From positions 3,720,001 to 3,784,000 of the forward strand of contig NZ_CP034450.1 in NCBI RefSeq assembly GCF_003952505.1: a stretch of 64,000 bases of DNA, read 5' to 3'. The notes under the pieces are model-generated. The model was not told where the DNA came from and made no database searches. It saw only the letters and a list, made by a program, of their open reading frames with translations. The DNA is from Mesorhizobium sp. M4B.F.Ca.ET.058.02.1.1. Lineage in GTDB: Bacteria; Pseudomonadota; Alphaproteobacteria; Rhizobiales; Rhizobiaceae. The position numbers and the translations under genes are program-made. Within the stretch, counting starts at the first letter, position 1, and each line of letters opens with the position of its first letter. Below are positions 26,516-35,730 of the stretch, piece by piece.

Positions 26516-26986
26516 ATGGCCAAGGCGGACAAGACAGCGACAATGAGCCGGCTGCATTCGGCGGCGCGACTGGCGCGAACGGCGCTCGCCGCCCGGCTTT
26601 TGGCGCATGGTTTCTATGCCGGCCAGGACCAGATCATGCTGGCGCTCGACCGCGAGGACGGCCAGACGCCGGGCAACCTCGCCGGCCGTCTCGGCGTGCG
26701 CCCGCCGACCATCACCAAGACCATCAATCGGCTGCAGGCGCAAGGTTTTCTCGAAAAGCGCGCCTCCAACGCCGATGCCCGACAGGCGCATATCTTCCTC
26801 ACCGATACCGGCCGCGAGACCATCCGCGCCATCGAGAAGTCGGTGAAGAAGACCGAAAAGCAGGCGCTGAAGGGCCTCGACAAGAAGGACCAGAAGGCGC
26901 TGTTCAAGCTGCTCGCCCGGGTCGAGGCCAACCTTTCCAACGAAGATCTGGTGCTCATCGACGACGACGCCGAACTCGATGATTAA
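26516..26986 (+). CDS. MarR family transcriptional regulator
   Basis: 156 residues with a winged helix-turn-helix (about 45-110: NLAGRLGVRPPTITKTINRLQAQGFLEKR) and long dimerisation helices. The C-terminal tail is acidic (LIDDDAELDD). AGAGGG precedes the ATG at 26516 by six nt; an alternative ATG is at 26510. It is followed by a GC-rich palindromic stretch and is convergent with araC. Its targets are unknown. Confidence 0.85.
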   Translation: MAKADKTATMSRLHSAARLARTALAARLLAHGFYAGQDQIMLALDREDGQTPGNLAGRLGVRPPTITKTINRLQAQGFLEKRASNADARQAHIFLTDTGRETIRAIEKSVKKTEKQALKGLDKKDQKALFKLLARVEANLSNEDLVLIDDDAELDD

Positions 26987-26989
26987 CGA

Positions 26990-27111
26990 GCGACGCGTCA
27001 GCGTCGTCTCGCAGCGACGCGTAGGCGCGACGCGAAGCGTCGTCGCGGTGCAGTGCGCCAGCGTTGCCCTTCAAGTAGCGCCCTAGCATCGGCGGCTTAG
27101 CGGAAAGGGCC
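26990..27111. other. GACGC/GCGTC-rich palindromic spacer
   Basis: Many short inverted copies of GCGACGC/GCGTCGC (for example GACGCGAAGCGTC near 27029) lie between the marR stop and the 53-bp repeats. They could form several alternative hairpins and end transcription from both convergent genes. I see no coding sequence. Confidence 0.45.
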
Positions 27112-27236
27112 ACGACGCTGCGCGTCGCGCTTACGGAACAATGCCAACGTGGGTGGGTTGAGCGACGACGCTGCGCGTCGCGCTTACGGAACAATGCCAA
27201 CGTGGATGTGTGGAGCGACGACGCTGCGTGTCCCGC
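27112..27236. repeat. 53-bp tandem direct repeat (two copies plus a partial third)
   Basis: The units begin with ACGACGCTGCG at 27112, 27165 and 27218, so the period is exactly 53. Copies 1 and 2 are identical through CGCTTACGGAACAATGCCAACGTGG (27112-27152 and 27165-27205) and then vary. The third copy is only about 20 bp and lies in the 3' end of araC. The stop and last codons of araC are within copy 2, so the repeat appears to have grown out of, or into, that gene end. Confidence 0.85.
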
Positions 27237-28113
27237 TTCGCACCAGCATCGACCAACGCCCGGGCGTAAGCCCGAACGCCTTCTTGAAATGACGGTTGAA
27301 ATGGCTCTGGTCGCTGAAGCCGGCGGCAACGGCGATTTCGGCCAGCGGCTCGCCAGCCTCGATCATCCGTCGTGCCCGCTGCAGCCGGCGCATTACAAGG
27401 AAGCGGTGCGGGCTGGTGGCGTAAGTGGCGCGGAAATGGCGCGAGAGCGCGTAGCGGTCGAGGCCGGTAACGGCTTCCAGCTCACCTGACCGCACCGGCC
27501 GCCCGGCATTCTCTTCGAGATAGTCGCGCGCAAGCGCTGCTGCGCGCCATGCAGTCATTCCCATCGGCTTCGCCGGCTGTCCGGCATGTCGGCCCAGATT
27601 CCGCGCCAGCTGCGCGATGAAATCGGCGACGAACAGCTCGTCCAACTCTTCCTGCAGCGGCGCCAGCGCCGACAGCAGCGTGCCGCGCAGCGCCGGGTCG
27701 CTCACCACGGCGTCCGCGACGAAAGGCAGCGGCTCACCATCCAGGCAGTCAATGAGCAGCGACGGTTCCAGATAGAGGATGCGATAACGCAGTCCTTCCT
27801 CCGTGCCGGCGCCGCCATCGTGCAGTTCGTCGGGATGCAGCACGATCACCTGGCCGGGCAGGCTGTGCCGCAGCGCGCCGCGATAGTGGAAGCGCTGGAC
27901 GCCATCGAGCGTCACGCCAATGGCGTAGGTGTCGTGGCGGTGCAGTTCGAAGGCGTTGCCGTGGAAGCGCGCCTCGATGCGTTCGATGCCAGTGCCGCCC
28001 GGCGCCGACACGATACGGTCCCCGGGAGCGACCTCGCCCGAGCACGAACGTTCAAGACCCTGCACAGGCTCTGCGGCTAGATCGTGCGCCATAGCTTCAA
28101 CCAGGCCTGTCAT
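27184..28113 (-). CDS. AraC family regulator with cupin sensor domain
   Basis: 309 residues. The N-terminal cupin domain (about 20-150: HRHDTYAIGVTLDG, LPGQVIVLHPDELHDG) should bind the effector. The C-terminal pair of helix-turn-helix motifs (about 200-295) ends with FSDQSHFNRHFKKAFGLTPGRW. The last 18 residues after that (beginning RSGTRSVVAP) are encoded by the 53-bp repeat and are unlikely to be native. ATG at 28113 has GGGAGG six nt upstream. It diverges from the DUF2000 gene with only 25 bp between the starts. Confidence 0.87.
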   Translation of the reverse strand: MTGLVEAMAHDLAAEPVQGLERSCSGEVAPGDRIVSAPGGTGIERIEARFHGNAFELHRHDTYAIGVTLDGVQRFHYRGALRHSLPGQVIVLHPDELHDGGAGTEEGLRYRILYLEPSLLIDCLDGEPLPFVADAVVSDPALRGTLLSALAPLQEELDELFVADFIAQLARNLGRHAGQPAKPMGMTAWRAAALARDYLEENAGRPVRSGELEAVTGLDRYALSRHFRATYATSPHRFLVMRRLQRARRMIEAGEPLAEIAVAAGFSDQSHFNRHFKKAFGLTPGRWSMLVRSGTRSVVAPHIHVGIVP

Positions 28114-28138
28114 AGGCCGCCTCCCGGAGACTTGAATC

Positions 28139-28549
28139 TTGGTGTTCGATACGAAATTTGCAATCGTGCTCAGGGACGATCTCGCCGTCTGGCAGAAGCT
28201 CAATGTCACCGCGTTTCTCACCAGCGGCATCGTCGCTCAGTTTCCGGAGATCATCGGCGAGCCCTACCGCGACCGTGCCGGCAACATCTACAACCCGCTG
28301 TCGATCCAGCCGGTCATCGTGCTGTCGGCGGACGGGCCGACGCTGAACGCGATTCATCGCCGGGCGCTGGAGCGCGGGGTGACGGCATCGGCCTATGTCG
28401 AGGAGATGTTCTCGACCGGGCACGACGCCGCCAACCGCGCCGCCTTCGCCGAATTCGCGCCCGAAGACGCCAGGGTCGTCGGCATCGCGCTCCGTGCCGA
28501 GAAGAAGCTCGTCGACAAGATCACCAAGGGCGCCCGCATGCAGTCATGA
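28139..28549 (+). CDS. DUF2000 domain protein
   Basis: 136 residues matching DUF2000 (FDTKFAIVLRDDLAVWQKLN and the GEPYRDRAGNIYNPL block). The family is small, uncharacterised and has a peptidyl-tRNA-hydrolase-II-like fold. TTG at 28139 is chosen because GGAG lies nine nt upstream; GTG at 28142 is the alternative. Pairing with a divergent AraC-type regulator suggests it is the regulator's target (inference). Confidence 0.78.
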   Translation: MVFDTKFAIVLRDDLAVWQKLNVTAFLTSGIVAQFPEIIGEPYRDRAGNIYNPLSIQPVIVLSADGPTLNAIHRRALERGVTASAYVEEMFSTGHDAANRAAFAEFAPEDARVVGIALRAEKKLVDKITKGARMQS

Positions 28550-28686
28550 TTCAGGCCGGCAGCGCTGGTCCACGGCAGCGCCTCGACTGAGCCTGTCCGG
28601 GACGCTTGTTGGGCCAGTCGCTTTTGGCTTGCCGGCCAGCGGCGATTGCCGCAAAAGGGTGGCGTCTACCTTTCCCCGGCCCGACT

Positions 28687-29628
28687 TTGAGCATTCCCAA
28701 AAATCAAGACGACAGCGCAACGCCGCCAGCGGCGATGCTTTTGATGCTGTGCGTGTACGTCTGCTTCACCTTTCTCGACACCAGCAGCAAATATCTGGTG
28801 CTGGCCGGCGTCTCGGCGCTGATCGTCGCCTGGGCTCGCTTCATCGTTCATGTGCTGCTTGTCGGCGTCTTCCTGCGCGGCTGGCGCGCGCCGTCGCGTT
28901 TTCGCGCCAGGAACCTGCCCGCGCACATCCTGCGCGGCGCCTTCCTGTTCGGCTCGACCATGTGCAACATCTTCGCGCTGCGAACCTTGCAACTGGCCGA
29001 GACGACATCGATCTACTTCTTCGGGCCGATGGTGATCACCGCGCTTGCCGGTCCGCTGCTTGGCGAATGGGCGGGCTGGCGGCGCTGGCTGGCGATCCTG
29101 ACCGGCTTCGTCGGCGTGCTGATCATCACGCGGCCCGGCGTCGGCGTGTTCGGCATCGGCCATCTCTTCGCGCTCGGCTCGATGCTGTCGAACAGCTTCT
29201 ATGTCATCATGACCCGCCGCATGTCGGCGAGCGAGACTTCCGAAAGTCTGATCCTGTTTTCGGCGCTGGCGCCGGCGGTGCTGCTCCTGCCCACGCTGCC
29301 GTTGTCGCATGCCTTGCCGCATGACGCGTGGCACTGGTTCATCCTCCTGATGCTCGGCGTGTTCGGCGCCACCGGCCATTGGCTGCTGGTGCAGGCTTAT
29401 CGCCTGGCGACCACCACGGCGCTCGCCCCCTACCCCTATTCGCAGATGGTGTGGATGATCATCTCCGGCTGGGTCATCTTCAACCAGTTCCCTGACCGCT
29501 GGACGCTGCTGGGCGCAGCCATCATCGTCGCCAGCGGCCTTTACATCATCCATCGCGAACACCGGCTTCGCCTGCGCAACAGCGCCACGCTGGACGCAGA
29601 GGCCGAAGCCCTGGCAAAAAAACTTTGA
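28687..29628 (+). CDS. EamA/DMT superfamily transporter
   Basis: About 313 residues with ten predicted transmembrane segments in two EamA halves (FLDTSSKYLVLAG opens the first, GSMLSNSFYVIMTRR the second). Such carriers export amino acids or other metabolites. The start is uncertain: TTG at 28687 gives a short hydrophilic leader, ATG at 28735 would begin at the first membrane helix, and the frame is open back to 28606. It is on the same strand as lacI, which starts about 65 nt later. Confidence 0.82.
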   Translation: MSIPKNQDDSATPPAAMLLMLCVYVCFTFLDTSSKYLVLAGVSALIVAWARFIVHVLLVGVFLRGWRAPSRFRARNLPAHILRGAFLFGSTMCNIFALRTLQLAETTSIYFFGPMVITALAGPLLGEWAGWRRWLAILTGFVGVLIITRPGVGVFGIGHLFALGSMLSNSFYVIMTRRMSASETSESLILFSALAPAVLLLPTLPLSHALPHDAWHWFILLMLGVFGATGHWLLVQAYRLATTTALAPYPYSQMVWMIISGWVIFNQFPDRWTLLGAAIIVASGLYIIHREHRLRLRNSATLDAEAEALAKKL

Positions 29629-29659
29629 TTTGCCCCGGATCGATGGCATAAGAGCCGCC

Positions 29660-29674
29660 TTTAAACAGTTTAAA
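29660..29674. promoter_or_regulatory. perfect 15-bp palindrome, candidate LacI operator
   Basis: TTTAAAC-A-GTTTAAA is symmetrical over all 15 bases and lies 21 bp upstream of the proposed lacI start. An odd-length, A-centred or C/G-centred dyad of this size just before a LacI-family gene is typical of autoregulation. It is strikingly AT-rich against its surroundings. Its presence argues against a translation start upstream at 29630. Confidence 0.6.
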
Positions 29675-29695
29675 TCGGTTCGAGGAGCGAAGGGG

Positions 29696-30718
29696 CTGGC
29701 ACAGAAGATCAAGCTTTCGACGATCGCAGATGCGCTCGGTGTGTCCACGGCCACGGTGTCGCTGGCGCTGCGCGACAGTCCGCTGGTGGCGGGCAGCACA
29801 CGCGACCGCATCAAGGAACATGCCCGCGCCATCGGCTATATCTACAATCGCCGCGCCGCCAGCCTGCGCACCTCGCGCTCCGGCATTGTCGGCGTCGTCG
29901 TGCACGACATCATGAACCCGTTCTTCGCCGAGATCCTGCGCTCGATCGAGAGCGAACTCGACCGCAGCCGGCAGACCTTCATCCTGTCCAACCACTACGA
30001 CCAGCTCGAAAAGCAGCGCACCTTCATCGACACGCTGCTGCAGCTCGGCGCCGACGGCGTCATCATGTCGCCGGCCATCGGCACGCCAGCCGAGGACATC
30101 GTCATGGCCGAGGACAACGGCCTGCCGGCGGTGCTGATCGCGCGCAGCGTCGCCGGGGCCGACGTGCCGGTCTTCCGCGGCGACGACGCCTACGGCACGG
30201 CGCTGGCCACCAATCACCTGATCTCGCTCGGCCACAAGCGCATCGCCATGATCGGCGGCACCGATCAGACGTCGACCGGCCGCGACCGCTACCAGGGTTA
30301 TCTCAACGCCATGGAGGCGGCGGGGCTGGAGGTCAAGCCGTCCTGGCGCATCGCCGGCCCGCGCACCAAACAGGCCGGGTTCGAGGCCGCCGGACAGTTT
30401 TTGGCGCTGAAGGACAAGCCGACCGCGGCCTGCTGCTGGAATGACCTCGTCGCCATCGGGCTGATGAACGGCATCGCGCGCGCCGGCCTGGTGCCGGGCG
30501 TCGACATCTCGGTCACCGGCTATGACGATCTGGAGGAGGCGGCAATCGCGACACCGGCATTGACCACGGTCTGGAATGGCCAGCGCGAGGTCGGCCGGCG
30601 TGCCGCCAGCGCGCTGCTCGACAAGCTCAATGGGCAGACGGTGCGGCCGTCGCAGGAACTGATCAAGCCGGAACTGCATGTGCGCCAGTCGACCGGCAAG
30701 CCGGTGGAGCGTGGATGA
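29696..30718 (+). CDS. LacI family transcriptional regulator
   Basis: About 340 residues: a LacI helix-turn-helix (KLSTIADALGVSTATVSLALRD) at the N terminus, a hinge with NRRAASLRTSRSGIVGVVV, and a periplasmic-binding-protein-like sensor domain. Homologues begin M-A-Q-K-I-K-L-S; here the codon in that place is CTG (29696), preceded by GAGGAG eight nt upstream. Either CTG initiates or the true start is TTG at 29630, which would put a palindromic operator inside the gene. The stop overlaps the start of the 2-hydroxyacid dehydrogenase as ATGA, so the two are coupled; control of sugar-acid or glyoxylate-type metabolism is likely. Confidence 0.87.
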   Translation: MAQKIKLSTIADALGVSTATVSLALRDSPLVAGSTRDRIKEHARAIGYIYNRRAASLRTSRSGIVGVVVHDIMNPFFAEILRSIESELDRSRQTFILSNHYDQLEKQRTFIDTLLQLGADGVIMSPAIGTPAEDIVMAEDNGLPAVLIARSVAGADVPVFRGDDAYGTALATNHLISLGHKRIAMIGGTDQTSTGRDRYQGYLNAMEAAGLEVKPSWRIAGPRTKQAGFEAAGQFLALKDKPTAACCWNDLVAIGLMNGIARAGLVPGVDISVTGYDDLEEAAIATPALTTVWNGQREVGRRAASALLDKLNGQTVRPSQELIKPELHVRQSTGKPVERG

Positions 30719-31698
30719 CGAAGGCTGAACAGTTGCAGACCGTCGCCGTTCTGGTGCCGGGGCATTTCAACGACCACGCGGTTGAGCGCATCGACCGCAC
30801 CTTCAAACGGGTCAGGATCGAACGCGCCGATGCGGCGCTGGTCACCGACGAAATGCGCCGTACGGTGCGCGCCATTGCTTCCTTCGCCGGCATCGATGCG
30901 GCGATGATGGATGCATTGCCCAACCTCGAACTCATCGCCTCTTTCGGCGTCGGCTATGATTCTGTCGATGCCGGCCATGCGGCGACGAAAAACATCATGG
31001 TCACAAACACGCCGGACGTGCTGACCGAGGAGGTCGCAGACACCACGATCGGCCTTTTGATCAACACCGTGCGCGAGCTGTATGCCGCCGAGAAATGGCT
31101 GCGCGACGGCAACTGGGTGAAGAAAGGCAGCTACCCGCTGAGCCGGCTGACCTTGCGCGGCCGAAGTGTCGGCATTTTCGGCATGGGCCGTATTGGGCAG
31201 GCCATTGCCCGGCGTCTGGAGGCCTTTGGATTGTCGGTCGCCTATCACAACCGGCGCCGCGTCGAAGGTCTTTCCTACCAGTACCATCCGACGCTGAAGG
31301 GCCTTGCCGACGCGGTCGATACGCTGATTTGCGTGGTACCGGGCGGCGCTTCCACGGAGAAGGCGATCAACGCCGAGATCCTGTCGGCGCTCGGCCCAAA
31401 CGGCGTCTTCGTCAACATCGGCCGGGGTAGCACGGTGGACGAGACGGCGCTTGCCGCAGCGCTCGCCAGCGGCACGATCGCCGCCGCCGGCCTCGATGTC
31501 TTTGCCGACGAGCCGAACGTGCCCAAGGCGTTGCTGGTAGCGCCCAACACTTCACTGCTGCCGCATGTCGGCTCGGCCTCGCACCACACGCGCCGCGCCA
31601 TGGCCGATCTCTGTGTCGACAATCTCGTATCCTGGTTCAGCGAGCGCCGGCCGCTGACGCCGGTGCCGGAGACGGCGCAGGTCAGGCCGCGCGGCTGA
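30715..31698 (+). CDS. D-isomer-specific 2-hydroxyacid dehydrogenase
   Basis: 327 residues, a cytoplasmic NAD(P)H-dependent reductase of the glyoxylate/hydroxypyruvate reductase group. The Rossmann motif is GMGRIGQ (156-162). The catalytic set is R237 (NIGRGS), E266 (ADEP) and H284 (LLPHVGSAS). It may convert hydroxypyruvate to glycerate or reduce glyoxylate, which would connect with the purine/glycerate enzymes elsewhere in the window (inference). It is translationally coupled to its likely regulator. Confidence 0.9.
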   Translation: MTKAEQLQTVAVLVPGHFNDHAVERIDRTFKRVRIERADAALVTDEMRRTVRAIASFAGIDAAMMDALPNLELIASFGVGYDSVDAGHAATKNIMVTNTPDVLTEEVADTTIGLLINTVRELYAAEKWLRDGNWVKKGSYPLSRLTLRGRSVGIFGMGRIGQAIARRLEAFGLSVAYHNRRRVEGLSYQYHPTLKGLADAVDTLICVVPGGASTEKAINAEILSALGPNGVFVNIGRGSTVDETALAAALASGTIAAAGLDVFADEPNVPKALLVAPNTSLLPHVGSASHHTRRAMADLCVDNLVSWFSERRPLTPVPETAQVRPRG

Positions 31699-31716
31699 CC
31701 CGCCCCGCCACACTTG

Positions 31717-31732
31717 TTAACGCCCGATTAAC
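31717..31732. promoter_or_regulatory. CtrA-type site TTAA-N7-TTAAC
   Basis: TTAA-CGCCCGA-TTAAC matches the full alphaproteobacterial CtrA consensus with the correct seven-base spacer. It lies 123 bp upstream of the GTG start of the small exported protein at 31855. The match is exact in both half sites, which is uncommon by chance in DNA this rich in GC. Confidence 0.55.
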
Positions 31733-31854
31733 CCTTTTGAAATCATTCTGCATACTTCGTTATGCATAGGCAAAAGCCGCGGCGCGGTTCGGGCCTTGTA
31801 CATGAAGGCAGGTTTGAAGCGCGCCGGCGCGCCTCAAATGCACGGAGAGATCGG

Positions 31855-32238
31855 GTGAAGCTTATTCCTGCGTTGATGGCGGCGGCCGCGGTGGCCGGTG
31901 GCGTCCAGCTCTTTCACGGCGGCAGCGGCGAAAGCATCGCCAGTGAAACAGCCTCCTCCAGCAGCTACCGGCTGACCGCCAATGGCGACGAGGCGGCCTG
32001 CGCTGTCCGGCGCGGCGCCAATATGTCGGACGGCCTGTCGCTGCTGACCGTCGCCCCGAACTGCCGCAAGCTGCTGCCCGGCATCGAGCGGGCGAAATTC
32101 TGGCGCGAAGAGGCTGACGGCACGGTCGCCTTCAGCGCGAACGGCATCGATCCGATCGTCACTTTCAGCGTGGCCGATGGCGACGGCTACGAGTCCTACG
32201 CCCCGGTCACGCCGCTTCTGGCGCTGAGCCACGATTGA
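31855..32238 (+). CDS. small exported protein resembling AprI/Inh protease inhibitors
   Basis: 127 residues with an N-terminal hydrophobic signal (VKLIPALMAAAAVAGG) followed by a beta-rich domain. Two cysteines 37 residues apart (in EAACAV and PNCRKL) and the later FWREEADGTVAFSANG segment recall the AprI/Inh metalloprotease inhibitor family, a small lipocalin-like barrel with one disulfide. The assignment is tentative. GTG at 31855 has GGAGAG upstream; an earlier in-frame start at 31762 would lack a signal peptide. It has a CtrA-type site upstream. Confidence 0.6.
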   Translation: MKLIPALMAAAAVAGGVQLFHGGSGESIASETASSSSYRLTANGDEAACAVRRGANMSDGLSLLTVAPNCRKLLPGIERAKFWREEADGTVAFSANGIDPIVTFSVADGDGYESYAPVTPLLALSHD

Positions 32239-32250
32239 GGTTCGGCGGGC

Positions 32251-33024
32251 CTACTCCGCCGCCGCGCGGACCCCGGCTTTCGCCGCCGCATGCAGGCGCA
32301 CCGCGTCGCCGAAAGCGCGGAAGATCCTGGCCGAGTTGTCGTCCGACTTGACCCAATATTCGGGATGCCACTGAACGCCGACCGCAAACGCGCGGGCATC
32401 CTTCACCGAAACCGCTTCGATCGTGCCGTCGGTGGCCAAGGCCTCGACCTGCAGCCTCGAGCCCAGCCGATCGATCCCCTGGCGGTGCAGCGAGTTGACC
32501 TTGATCTCGCCGGCGCCAAACACGCCGGCGAGGCAGCTGCCGGGCTTGATCGAAATCGTCTGATGGATGGCAAAGCGCTCGTTCTGATCGTCGCTCACCG
32601 CGGCGCGGTGGTCGAGCGACCCCTCACGCTCCTGGATCTCGGTGCCCAGCGTGCCGCCCAACGCGACATTCAGCTCCTGGATGCCGCGGCAGATGGCAAG
32701 CAGCGGCACGCCGCGCTCGATCGCCTTGCGGATCAGCGGCAGCGTAGTGGAATCGCGCGCCGGATCATACGGACCGTTCCGCTCGCTGGCGTCACCACCG
32801 TAGAGCGAGGGATGTACATTGGACTTCGAGCCGGTGACCATGACGCCGTCGACCGACGAGAGCAGCTCGTCGAAGTCGAGCCGGTCGCCGAAGGACGGCA
32901 CCAGCAGCGGGAACACGCCGGCGCCGGCAAGCGCGGCTTCAAGATATTGCTGCGGGGCGGCATGCCAGGTGTAGTTGTCGAACTGGCGGACGTCGGTCGA
33001 GATGGCGACGAGCGGCTGCTGCAT
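32251..33024 (-). CDS. class I glutamine amidotransferase-like gamma-glutamyl hydrolase (peptidase C26)
   Basis: 257 residues of the gamma-glutamyl-GABA hydrolase type. The nucleophile is C112 in AICRGIQE, and the catalytic His-Pro-Glu lies in VQWHPEYW near residue 220. These enzymes release glutamate from gamma-glutamyl amines, a function matching the glutamine-synthetase-like gene at 19.6-21.0 kb, though the two are 11 kb apart. It diverges from the TRAP binding-protein gene across 292 bp in which I recognise no defined site. Confidence 0.87.
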   Translation of the reverse strand: MQQPLVAISTDVRQFDNYTWHAAPQQYLEAALAGAGVFPLLVPSFGDRLDFDELLSSVDGVMVTGSKSNVHPSLYGGDASERNGPYDPARDSTTLPLIRKAIERGVPLLAICRGIQELNVALGGTLGTEIQEREGSLDHRAAVSDDQNERFAIHQTISIKPGSCLAGVFGAGEIKVNSLHRQGIDRLGSRLQVEALATDGTIEAVSVKDARAFAVGVQWHPEYWVKSDDNSARIFRAFGDAVRLHAAAKAGVRAAAE

Positions 33025-33076
33025 TTTGGATCCGGTTTCCGTTGAGGGCTAAGGAGCTATTCTGCCTACAAAATAG

Positions 33077-34426
<1,350 letters not shown>

Positions 34427-34436
34427 GAAGTGATTG

Positions 34437-34634
34437 GCCCCTTCTCCCCGTCACTTATACGGGGAGAAGGTCCCGGCAGGGGGATGAGGCAGCGCCGGCT
34501 TCGGCGAATGAATCGCCTCGGGCTTAAGTGGCAGGCTGAAGACCCAATCTCGTGCCTTGTCTATCTGGGCATTGGCGCCGCCCCTCACCTTGCCTGCCGG
34601 CAACCTCTCCCCGTATAGGGACGGGGGCGCTGCG
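34437..34634. repeat. second opposed pair of family A palindromic repeats
   Basis: A hairpin CTTCTCCCCGT/ACGGGGAGAAG at 34441-34469 (loop CACTTAT) is followed by a degenerate inverted copy at about 34574-34634, where GCGCCGCCCCTCA and CTGCCGGCA are kept but the hairpin arm has decayed (CCTCTCCCCGT against GACGGGGGCG). The layout equals the pair at 24.1-24.3 kb. No gene is seen in the 256-bp gap between convergent TRAP and dehydrogenase genes. Confidence 0.7.
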
Positions 34635-34682
34635 ATCGACGGTTTCGCCAATTGCCAACGTTGCAAGCTGAAGGGCTGCGCT

Positions 34683-35711
34683 TCAGCCTCGGCCTGGCAC
34701 CACCAGCACCTTGACCTCGCCGGGCGCGGGCGGGTTGGCGATCACCGCGGGCGCCTCTTCGAGCGTCACCTGTCTCGAGATCAGCCTGTCGACCTCGATC
34801 GCGCCGGTGGCGATGAGCTCGGCGGCGCGGCCATGAGTGTAGGGATTGAGGAAAGAGCCCAGGACCTTCAATTCCCGAAACAGCAAGTCGAAGGGCTCGA
34901 ACGCCACCTGCATGCCTTGCGGCACCACGCCGACGATGACGACGGTGCCGCCGGCCTTCGCCAGCCGCATCGACTGTTCGACCGTATCGCGCACGCCGGC
35001 GCATTCGAACACCACGTCGACGCCGCCCGGCACCAGCCCGTCCGGTCCGGCAATTGCATCGATTACGTCGCCGGCGCCTGGATCGACTGAGGCCGTCGCG
35101 CCGAGCTCCTCGGCGAGCGCGCGGCGCGAGGCCTGGCGTGTCGACAGCACGACGGTCTTCGCCCCGGCAAGCCTTGCCAATTGCACGGTGAGCAGGCCGA
35201 TGACGCCGCCACCCAGCACGACGACCGAGCCGCCCGGCTTGATCGCGGCGAGGTCGACGCCATGCAGGCAGCACGCCAACGGCTCGCAGAATGCGCCATG
35301 CGTCGGCTTGAGGCTCGGCGGCAGCCGGAAGGCCTGCTTCTGCGGCATCACGACATAGTCGGCGAAGCCGCCGTCGCGATGGATGCCGATGGCATTGAGA
35401 TTGCGGCAAAGGTTGACCCGCCCGGCATGGCAATATGGGCATCGGCCGCAGGCGATGTTGGGGTCGCCGGTGACGCGGTCGCCGACGGAGAAGCCGGTCA
35501 CCGACGACCCGATCGCCTCGATGATGCCCGAAAACTCATGCCCGGGCGTCACCGGCGGCTTGCAAGGAAACTCGCCATGGAAGAGATGGCGATCGGTGCC
35601 GCAGACGCCGCAGGCCTCGATCCGCACCAGCAGATCGTCCGCACCGGCCGACGGCTTGTCGACCTCGCGCAGCGCGATGCTGCCGACGGCCTCGAGGCGA
35701 ACCGCTTTCAC
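34683..35711 (-). CDS. zinc-dependent alcohol dehydrogenase (MDR family)
   Basis: 342 residues. The catalytic zinc ligands lie in ACGVCGTDRH and GHEFSG, and the structural zinc lobe is C-x2-C-x2-C-x7-C in the CGRCPYCHAGRVNLC block. The coenzyme motif is GGGVIG. It is closest in style to sorbitol/threonine dehydrogenases, so the substrate is probably a polyol or hydroxy acid. GTG at 35711 is used because homologues start there and GGGAGG lies upstream. It follows the TRAP large permease by 19 nt, so it probably acts on the imported compound. Confidence 0.88.
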   Translation of the reverse strand: MKAVRLEAVGSIALREVDKPSAGADDLLVRIEACGVCGTDRHLFHGEFPCKPPVTPGHEFSGIIEAIGSSVTGFSVGDRVTGDPNIACGRCPYCHAGRVNLCRNLNAIGIHRDGGFADYVVMPQKQAFRLPPSLKPTHGAFCEPLACCLHGVDLAAIKPGGSVVVLGGGVIGLLTVQLARLAGAKTVVLSTRQASRRALAEELGATASVDPGAGDVIDAIAGPDGLVPGGVDVVFECAGVRDTVEQSMRLAKAGGTVVIVGVVPQGMQVAFEPFDLLFRELKVLGSFLNPYTHGRAAELIATGAIEVDRLISRQVTLEEAPAVIANPPAPGEVKVLVVPGRG

Positions 35712-35730
35712 AACTGTCGAGCCTCCCACA

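Noticed and set aside
27112..27236. CRISPR-like direct repeats
   Set aside because: The 53-bp units are contiguous, without unique spacers between short repeats, and no cas genes are near.
28606..28687. Longer N terminus for the EamA transporter from 28606
   Set aside because: The extra 27 residues show no family similarity and no ribosome site precedes that start.
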